Assembly (NCBI GenBank): GCA_012295275.1
Contig: CM022676.1
Coordinates: forward strand, 16,875,501-16,894,209
Direction: 5' to 3'
DNA: 18,709 nucleotides
From: Chrysomallon squamiferum
Taxonomy: Eukaryota > Mollusca > Gastropoda > Neomphalida > Peltospiridae
The notes beneath the pieces were generated by a model. It did not search any database and had not been told where the DNA came from. It saw nothing but the letters and a program-made list of their open reading frames with translations. The position numbers were made by a program, and so were the translations under genes. Position 1 is the stretch's first letter, and the number at the start of each line of letters is the position of its first letter. Of this stretch, positions 1 through 18,709 are shown piece after piece.

Positions 1-525
1 CTGGTTTTGACCAGTGATTTAATACACAACTAGTTCGGATGTAAGTCAGTGTTTAGTTGATTTCTTTGACGTCCGCTAAGTAACGTAATATTTAAATAGC
101 ACCGACTTGAATACGATACCAATGCCAGAAGCACAGCTGAGATAAGAAGCGCAGAAAACTTTGTAAATTTGATTGTTGTGGAAATGCTTAGGACACATTG
201 CTGCTAAAGGCAAGTTAATGTGACAAATGAGATTACACAACTGTTGTTATAAGTAACGAAAAGAAATATGTTATAATGTTCATGACTGAGTATTATTTTG
301 ATTGTATTTTGTAATGACAACCAATAATAAGATTGTAAACGTGTTTTCGTTTGTTTTGTGTTCTGTGGACAATAATTAAGTGGTATTTCAACAATTCTTG
401 ATCTGGGTTCTAGTATCACATGATCATTATAAATTATTGTCATCAGTTAGATAACATGTCAAAGACTTAACTTATGTGTTTCTACAAAACATAAAAGTCA
501 TACACTTTTTTTAACTAGAAACAAA
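1..525. other. AT-rich flank without recognised gene
   Basis: No exon-like reading frame with matching splice signals, RNA gene or mobile element was recognised. The one ORF over 200 nt here (204-443, minus) has no domain features. Confidence 0.5.
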
Positions 526-955
526 TTAATCAGAATTTTACTACACATACTTTAATCAGAATCTTACTAGGCATAGTTTAATAACAGTTTTACTTGACAT
601 ATATTATTCACAATTTTACTAAACAAAGACTAATTAGAATTTTACTGGACAAAATTTAATAACAATTAAATAGACATAACTAATTGCGATTTACTAGACA
701 TAATTTAGTCACAATTTTCCTAGATATAGGTTATTAACGATTTTTCTACTCAGATTAATTACAATTTTACTAGGTATAGTTCATTCACAATTATAATGCA
801 CATAGATTAATTAGAATTTTAATAAGCACAGTTAAATCACAATTTTCCAAAGAAACAGAGTAAGTAGAAGTTTAGTAGACAAAAGTTAATCACAAATTTA
901 CTATATATAGATTAATTAGAATATGAAAAACATAGTTTAATCAGAATTTTACAGA
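526..955. repeat. Degenerate minisatellite, about 16-17 copies of a 26-bp unit
   Basis: A unit close to AATCACAATTTTACTAGACATAGTTT recurs every 24-27 bases with many substitutions (cagaatttta, cacaatttta, tagaatttta followed by ct-a-g-acata-tt). Old age is suggested by the divergence between copies. It lies in the 3' flank of the receptor gene. Confidence 0.75.
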
Positions 956-1146
956 TTTATCGCAATTATATGCTGTACAGTATCAGTTAATTGAAAAAAA
1001 AAAAACTGTAATTTTAGAACATAAAATACTATACAAACATGCACTGTATATTACATTGTCTTGAAGTAAACATAATACAAGTAATAAACCACATTTGAAA
1101 CAAATTTGTCTAACGACGTTTTGGTATGAAAAGGAAAACATATATA

Positions 1147-1152
1147 TTTAAT
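1147..1152 (-). promoter_or_regulatory. Candidate poly(A) signal ATTAAA of the receptor gene
   Basis: ATTAAA on the minus strand about 430 nt beyond the stop codon. No AATAAA is seen on this strand between it and the stop. An ATTAAA overlapping the stop codon itself (1584-1589) is a less likely alternative. Confidence 0.25.
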
Positions 1153-1252
1153 TAGCTCTTTCGATAAAAAAAAAAAAAAAATTCAATAATAGTGAATAAT
1201 TGTTATATAATTTCATTTCCTGCAAATAGATGGGTTTTTCCAGTGTTTAACC

Positions 1253-1381
1253 TATGTATGTCTGTACGTATCTGTGTATATGTAGGAATGAATGAACGTA
1301 TCTACTAGACCTATATATATATATATATATTTGTCTAGTAGATACGTTCATTCATTCCTACATATACACAGATACGTACAG

Positions 1382-1390
<9 letters not shown>
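1253..1390. repeat. Long inverted repeat (hairpin), 51-bp perfect arms
   Basis: Bases 1260-1310 and 1333-1383 are exact reverse complements (51 of 51). Extending the arms to 1253 and 1390 adds seven bases each with one mismatch. The loop is 22 bases of mostly AT. This could be a small MITE-like palindrome or a replication-generated snapback. If transcribed in the receptor 3' UTR it would make a long double-stranded RNA stem. A (TA)n tract follows directly. Confidence 0.9.
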
Positions 1391-1458
<68 letters not shown>

Positions 1459-1510
1459 TACATATATTTGTATGTATGGATGTGTGTGTATGTATGTGTG
1501 TGTGTAAGTG
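1388..1510. repeat. (TA)n then CA/TG-rich microsatellite
   Basis: About 60 bases of TA followed by cacacacatacata and tgtgtgtgta runs. It adjoins the right arm of the hairpin. Confidence 0.9.
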
Positions 1511-1584
1511 TGTGTATATGTACAGGAAAAGTAATAAAATAATTGTTTCGAAGGTTTAAGTAAACAGATTTATAGAGAGATATT

Positions 1585-10987
<9,403 letters not shown>

Positions 10988-11020
10988 GTTTCAATTATTC
11001 TAGTGAGATATCTGAAATAA

Positions 11021-11054
11021 CAAAAATAATAATTGTAATAATAATAATAATTAT

Positions 11055-11094
<40 letters not shown>

Positions 11095-11185
11095 ATAATA
11101 GTAATAATAATAACACTAAACTAATAATAATATAAATAATAATAATAATCATAATAAAAATAACAAACATAACAACAACAACAAC

Positions 11186-11220
<35 letters not shown>
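11021..11220. repeat. (TAA)n-rich tract just upstream of exon 1
   Basis: About 200 bases of AAT, AAC and ATA triplets with small interruptions, starting some 35 bases 5' of the receptor start codon. It occupies the place where a 5' UTR or core promoter would be, and no TATA or initiator element can be singled out. Confidence 0.9.
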
Positions 11221-11539
11221 AAACGTCACTAGAAATAATAATAGCAATAACTATAAAATCGATTCAGTCAGAAAAAGAAATTATGAATTATTTAAAAACT
11301 GACTTGTCAAATGTTCTTCCTGATGTAATCTGCAGTGTTCATATTAGAGCAGCCAGTAAAATTTCTGCAAAGCTTTCCTCGAACAAGGAAGTCAGTATTT
11401 CAACAAGCTGCATTGTTTCAGAAAGGAAACAGGTTATAAAGTGTTTGCTATTGTTCGTGTGAATATGCGTTGAACACTTAGCATAACATATTCTCAAATA
11501 GACTTTGTCAGACAAAATTTCGCTTGGAGTACCTAATAT

Positions 11540-11798
11540 AAGTGTGTGTCTGTATGTGTGTGTTTGTGTGTGTCTCCGAATGTTTGTGTCTGAGTGTGTC
11601 TCTAAGTGTGTGTGTGTGTGTGTGTGTTTGTGTGTGTTCTCTATTAAGACAAAATTATTACATATTTTTTAAAACTAATTAAATGAGAGAATTCTGTTGA
11701 AAGCCCTTCTGATATTGTACAGGGATGTTTATGGTGTGTATATACGTGAGTATATCTGTATATATGTATATGTGTGTGTGTGTTTGAGTGTTTGTATG

Positions 11799-11840
<42 letters not shown>

Positions 11841-11868
11841 CACATACATCAATATATACATATATGTA

Positions 11869-11909
<41 letters not shown>

Positions 11910-11930
11910 CTATATGTATTTGAATGTATG
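11540..11930. repeat. TG-rich and TA-rich microsatellites
   Basis: TG runs around 11545-11640 and 11770-11800, TA around 11806-11834, CACATA, and a pure TG run around 11875-11907. No gene is seen between 11221 and 12260 apart from these repeats. Confidence 0.9.
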
Positions 11931-12298
11931 TGATTTAAAATACACTTAGAAAGGATCAAAGCATACGTTTCTGCTCTGCTAACAAGGATTAAAATCCAAT
12001 AATTTACTACAAAACGAAATAACAATTTAAAAAATAGAACTGTTCATGATAATAACAGTTATTATTTAATGGGTGTGCTATATATGTGTATGTAACAGAC
12101 TGGTATCAGGTATGTGTATTATTGTAAAAGATGAGTGTAATGAGTAGATTTCTCAAAACCCGCGGTGCACGAGGAAATGTATCAGATTTATTGCTGTTTT
12201 ATTAACCATTTCTATTTCTATATATGTAGGTAAAGCTATAAAATAAATTATTTTCAAATCCTTCTTAGGTGGGGAATTAAGCAACGATGTTAGAGGCA

Positions 12299-12313
12299 GG
12301 CGCCCCCTGGCGG
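12299..12313 (-). promoter_or_regulatory. CTCF-like binding site
   Basis: The minus strand reads CCGCCAGGGGGCGCC, a near-ideal match to the conserved core of the CTCF motif (CC-A/G-C-x-AG-G-G/T-GGC-x-C). It is a striking GC island in very AT-rich DNA, 1.3 kb upstream of the receptor start codon and about 310 bases before the plus-strand terminal exon. It could act as an insulator or loop anchor between the two transcription units. Function is inferred from the motif alone. Confidence 0.4.
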
Positions 12314-12620
12314 GAAACTGCCAATATATTACGGAACACGGACAATGGAATTTAAACAGAAAGTTTTCACAAAAGTAACCGAATTCACGTGTTTTGTTCC
12401 GTAAGAAGAAATTACATTGAGGTACTGTTATCTTTTCTTTCTTTCTTTTCGCTTAATTTTAGATCTTAGGTTTTTTCAGCTTTATGTTTCTTTAGTTCCT
12501 ATTTTGTTTTTCATATATTTTATTTATTATTATTATTTTTTTTATCTTAGTAACAGTATTGTTTTTGCATACACTATTTTTACCTGTGTCTTCCTTTCTT
12601 CGTTCTTCTCAAAAATTCAG

Positions 12621-12728
12621 GTTGAGGATTCTCTATCCGAATTCCATGTGACAGGAAGTTCTGAATATTCCAGATACGAGGATATAACCAGAGAAAAGGA
12701 TTTAAATCAAAACACATATTCCGTTTAA
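12621..12728 (+). CDS. Terminal exon of a plus-strand gene: tyrosine-rich receptor-like tail
   Basis: A pyrimidine-rich acceptor (ttcttcgttcttctcaaaaattcag) is followed in phase 0 by 35 codons and TAA. The peptide starts VEDSLSEFHVTG and contains SSEYSRYEDI and ends NQNTYSV. The setting of YEDI (Tyr-x-x-Ile) resembles YENL and YEVF in the minus-strand receptor tail, so this may be the end of a related receptor. AATAAA stands at 12776-12781, 48 bases after the stop, followed by a TG-rich downstream element. No convincing upstream exons on this strand were found; they would have to overlap the minus-strand gene, so this may be an orphan left by rearrangement. Confidence 0.5.
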   Translation, partial: VEDSLSEFHVTGSSEYSRYEDITREKDLNQNTYSV

Positions 12729-12775
12729 TTTCCATAAACAGCAAAAACAGAGAGTTCTCGGGATGTTTTATATGT

Positions 12776-12781
12776 AATAAA
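12776..12781 (+). promoter_or_regulatory. Poly(A) signal AATAAA
   Basis: A canonical hexamer 48 bases after the stop codon of the plus-strand terminal exon, with gtctgtgtgttggg directly behind it as a plausible GU-rich downstream element. Confidence 0.5.
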
Positions 12782-12789
12782 GTCTGTGT

Positions 12790-14790
12790 GTTGGGTATGT
12801 AAAAGGGTTTGACCGTAAGGTATTTATATGCCATTTTATTATTTTTTTTCTTTTTCTTAACCGAAAAAATGTTTCTACATTTTGTCCCCTGTGCTGTGGT
12901 GTATACGGTAATTAAAGTGAAAATACACTTATCAGTTAATTTCGTGGAAACGTTAATGTTTACATCAGCAGTAAATAAAAACTCAGTGTCTATACCACGT
13001 CATCAGATACATCCGCTGAAGCTGACTGCAAATGTTTGGTATGTAGACTTTTTTATTTCAAAACTAATTAAACACACATTTTGTTCTCTTCTGTTTTATT
13101 TGTTCCAGTATTTCTTTTCTAAACTAGGAGCATAACACGCAAATAAACATAATTAATTGATTTATTATTAGTGTTGTTGTTATTGTTATTATATATTTAC
13201 TATTATTATTATTTAGATTTGTTATCCCCTTCAGCTTCGAGACACTTATTGATTTACTACATACATACACACATACATACAAACATACATACATACATAT
13301 ATGTTCAGTTGATTATTGATAAACGTGTGAGTGATAACATGATGTACTAATCTTTTTTTGTCTAGACCAAAGTTTTCTTAGTTGTCTAAAATTTATTACC
13401 CTGAGATAAAGATCACTTTTGTAAAAAGTTAACTTCATCAGAGAGAGAGAGAGAGAATATATCAGGTTTTGTCAAGCCTAAAGTATAAAAAGACAATTTC
13501 AGTTATAAAAATTAAAATTCGAACATAAACTGCGAGTGAGCAAAGGAAAGAACATGAATATCCAATGTACTGATAAAAGTTCAAATGGTTTCACATTATA
13601 TGATTATATTCTCTTAGGTGCACATAATCGATTGCAGTAAGGGTATACACAGAAAGTAGGTACTCAGTATAGATCTACATTTATATACTAATAAATATAA
13701 ATGGCTCTATCAAACTGACAAAAGTGTGTCTATTCCCATATTTAGTCTAGATGTTTCGTTCGTTTGTTCACTATGTCTGTGACTTCAGACACTCAATCCA
13801 TTAACAGTTAATTATTGTGTCTATCTATCAGAAATTCAAAGTTCAGTAAAACAGCATATGAGTGAAGTAGTCTCAAGTTAATCAGTGAATAGTAACATCG
13901 TACCTTGATCCTTCATAGACATAGTGTTTAGATATCTACACAAACAGATAAATATATATATATGACGAAGATAGATAATCTCGATTTTATTTAACGTAAA
14001 ACACGTTATCTATTACACCGTGTTTCATTTGACACATTTCTTTTACGTATATTAACTGTAGATATTTTATTAACGTTCTAATTTATGAAAATAAATGTAT
14101 TACCTTAATACAAATTTAAGTTACAGAAACACACACACTCATATATATATATGTATCTATGTATGTATGTATGTATCTGTGAGTGATCTATGTTTGTGTG
14201 TTGTATGTGTGCGAAAAATAGAAGCCACTGAATAGGACAAAATTCAAAGCTGGTTTAGCTTGTCACTCTGAACTCGCTATATCTTTGCCGCCAATTAACG
14301 GAACTTTATAATTCTAAAACTGCCTTTAAAAGTTCGTAAGTGCGTATTTTTCTGTAAATATATTTGTGTGTGTGTGTGTGTTTGTATGTGTGTTTGGGTG
14401 TGTTTGTATGTGTGTTTGGGTGTGTGTGTATATATGTATATATCTGTATGTATATGTTTGTATGTTTCCACTCGCATATATACATAAACATACACACATC
14501 TGTCAATATAATAATGAAGGATGAACAAAAAGTAATTGGTTTCTGGTTTCTTTGTTTCAGTGTGCTATTAAGGAGTTTTGTTTACTTCACAAAATAAAGT
14601 TATACCGAAACGTGTAAACCTAAACTGAAACGTCAAAACATGAATTGAAACTGGAAAAACCCATCTTGTACACCAAAAGACAAGGTGAAACATTAAACAT
14701 AACGGTAAAATGAAACAAGTGGCATTAGTAAATTAAGTAGTCAGAGAACAAACTGAAAGACGAAAAGATAAGCAGACACGTGAAATAACA
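12790..14790. other. Intergenic AT-rich DNA with microsatellites
   Basis: Contains CATA repeats (13260-13300), a GA run (13440-13455), a TA run (13950-13962), GTAT repeats (14145-14177) and TG runs (14365-14430). I see no exon with matching splice sites on either strand. The ORF at 12809-13135 (plus) shows no recognisable domain and is mostly AT-rich filler. Confidence 0.5.
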
Positions 14791-14798
14791 AAAGCATA

Positions 14799-15060
14799 AT
14801 GTGTTCAAAATACGGAGCAGTAAATTATTCTTACATAGAGGACATACACGAGAATGACGATGAAAGATTGCAGTTTGAAATGAATAAACGCAAGGATGAT
14901 GATCAAAAACTGCTGTTTTAACTTAATGAATTGAAGTTTGATGATGAAACACAGCTGTTTGAAGGACAAGAATGATGAAGCACTGCTGCTTGAACTGAAC
15001 GAATTGAAGGAGATGTACAATGAACAATTGTTGTATGAACTCAAGGATCGACAAAAACAG
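14799..15060 (+). pseudogene. Broken coding relic with 45-nt (15-codon) tandem repeats
   Basis: From the ATG at 14799 the frame reads MCSKYGAVNYSYIEDI and then five repeat units: 14850-14894, 14895-14939, 14940-14970, 14971-15015 and 15016-15060. The shared pattern is Asp/Asn-Asp-Glu-x-x-Leu-Leu-x-Glu-Leu-Asn-Glu-Leu-Lys, an amphipathic, likely helical repeat. Unit 2 has TAA (14919-14921) where other units have GAA, and unit 3 lacks 14 nt and shifts the frame. The open frame continues after unit 5 to a TAA at 15301-15303, overlapping an AATAAA. The parent protein is not recognised. Position-specific conservation between units suggests it was once coding. Confidence 0.5.
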
Positions 15061-15309
15061 TTTTTCAGACTTCTGACTCAAAGAGAACTTTCGTCAAGTG
15101 ATGTGTGTTTGATAACAAAATTACTAGCAAAGTCGTGCAGCTGCGAAGTACACAAAAAACAAGTATTTATCCTTCTACTTGATGTCGAGAGATCGTTATG
15201 TATTAGTTTAATTGTAATGTACTTTATTGCTTTATTTAACAGGACGATCATCTTTTTATCATCGTTGGGTGTGGAGTGTTTTCTTTATAGTAATCCTGAA
15301 TAAACCTGT

Positions 15310-17680
<2,371 letters not shown>

Positions 17681-17689
17681 TTACTACAG

Positions 17690-17763
17690 AACAGAAAATC
17701 ACGTCTCCATCCTGGGGACAAGCGAGACACGAACATCAAAATATTCCGATAAATGTAACCAAG
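17690..17763 (+). CDS. Possible cytoplasmic-tail exon of a plus-strand gene
   Basis: Acceptor ttctgtttactacag, donor CAAG|GTTACC; phase 2 in, phase 1 out, the same phase pattern as tail exon 8 of the minus-strand receptor. It encodes TENHVSILGTSETRTSKYSD then KCNQ: polar, with a single Tyr, consistent with a signalling tail. No matching transmembrane exon was found upstream, so the call is weak. Confidence 0.3.
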
Positions 17764-17910
17764 GTTACCTGTAAACCTCTGTTTTTTGACTATTGTTAGT
17801 TATATACTGATCATTTTTCCATGTGAACGTGACATCACCGTTTATGTTGTTTGATGACATGTCAAAATCATTGTTCCGTTATCAGCAAACAAACTTTCTA
17901 TTTCCCTCAG

Positions 17911-17966
17911 TTGTGACTGTCTGCGGACTATTTGATATACACAGCAGTACTAATATTTATTACTAA
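17911..17966 (+). CDS. Possible terminal exon following 17690-17763
   Basis: An excellent acceptor (aaactttctatttccctcag) is followed in phase 1, matching the donor at 17763, by 17 codons ending HSSTNIYY and TAA. An AATAAA lies about 220 bases further on (18188-18193). The phase match and acceptor quality support it; shortness and lack of known homology count against it. Confidence 0.25.
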
Positions 17967-17969
17967 AAG

Positions 17970-18709
17970 TAATGTATTCTCTTAACTCACCATCAGCAAG
18001 TATTTATTTCAATTATAGAAGTTCCTTGCTTTATAGATAAATGTTATGTTTTATGAATTGGTTTGCCTGTATTTACAAAAGGAGCTTTGTTTATCTCTTT
18101 AACTTTGTATCACTTAGCCTCTCTATTTTTAAACCTGTATGAATGTGTTCGTGTGTACTTGCGTCTATATACATATCTTTAAAAAAGAATAAATACTTGT
18201 CTTTGCGTCTTAACTAGAGACAATGGGTATTTAAATCTCTCTCACTATCTCAATATGTGTTCCTGTATGTGCACGCGCTAGCGTGCGTGCGCACCTGTGT
18301 GTGTCTAGATATGTTAAAAAATGAGTGAATAATGTTGTTGTCTATGACAGAGATGACTGGTATTTACACGTCTCAGGGTTTTTTGTTTGTTTTTTCTGTG
18401 TATTTTGAGTGCAGCTGTTGACAATGCTAATTTCTATATAAACTGTTATTTTGTTCTAGAAATCCGGGTTAGTCAAAGTCCGTTTTCCCGAGACGGCACC
18501 GTATTAATGTGTGTGTATGTATGTGTGTGTGAGTCTTTGTGTGTGTGAGTGTATGTGTAGGTGCATGTGTGTATATGTGTGTAGTAGTATCACTATTATT
18601 ATTATTACTATTATTATTAAAACTGTTTGATATCTCAAACAAGGACATTGGGAAAGAGCACTGTTTCGTTTTAAAACATCACGATTTGAACGAGTGAACT
18701 GCAAGATTA
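17970..18709. other. AT-rich end of window with TG repeats
   Basis: Contains an alternating purine-pyrimidine stretch around 18265-18305, TG-rich repeats at 18509-18585 and TTA triplets at 18593-18618. A possible Ig-like exon start at 18460 is discussed under findings; otherwise no gene is supported. Confidence 0.5.

Overview
The window looks like AT-rich nuclear DNA of an invertebrate animal. Spliced exons with GT/AG borders are separated by introns full of (AT)n, (TG)n, (AG)n and (AAT)n microsatellites and decayed transposable elements. The repeat style (ATACATA/TATATA runs, ATT triplets) and the type of receptor suggest a lophotrochozoan, perhaps a mollusc such as a cephalopod. That placement is inference; nothing in the window fixes the species.

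The main content is one complete minus-strand gene (10987 down to 1585) for a single-pass membrane receptor. Nine coding exons can be traced by hand: signal peptide (10921-10987), Ig domain 1 (9603-9956), Ig domain 2 (8885-9229), Thr-rich stalk (7394-7483), fibronectin type III domain (5864-6162), transmembrane helix (4036-4149), and three small cytoplasmic-tail exons (3393-3426, 2264-2316, 1585-1667), each with one Tyr-Glu motif. Every extracellular exon border is phase 1, so the ectodomain exons are exchangeable modules. The joined product would be 479 residues if one missing base in the FN3 exon is allowed for. As written, that exon is 299 nt and runs into a stop. Intron 4 also holds a fossil third Ig domain that has lost its splice sites and gained stops. 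The locus is therefore either a receptor caught in decay or a working gene with one indel error in the assembly.

The two intact Ig domains share an unusual extra cysteine cluster (CxC, six residues, C, then YxC) inserted between the canonical cysteines. This marks a lineage-specific Ig family that I cannot name. The tail motifs (EYEK, TYENL, PYEVF) suggest phosphotyrosine signalling.

Layout: 1-1250 is 3' flank with a degenerate 26-bp minisatellite; 1253-1390 is a long hairpin; 1585-10987 is the receptor gene; intron 5 holds an antisense LINE ORF1 relic (about 4880-5170); intron 3 holds an antisense pogo/Tigger-like transposase relic (about 7870-8475). Upstream of the gene, 11020-12300 is mostly microsatellite, with an isolated GC-rich CTCF-like site at 12299-12313. 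On the plus strand there is a well-formed terminal exon (12621-12728) with a tyrosine-rich tail and a poly(A) signal, a weaker pair of tail-like exons (17690-17763 and 17911-17966), and a broken 45-nt-repeat coding relic (14799-15060). These hint at a cluster of related receptor genes and gene fragments.
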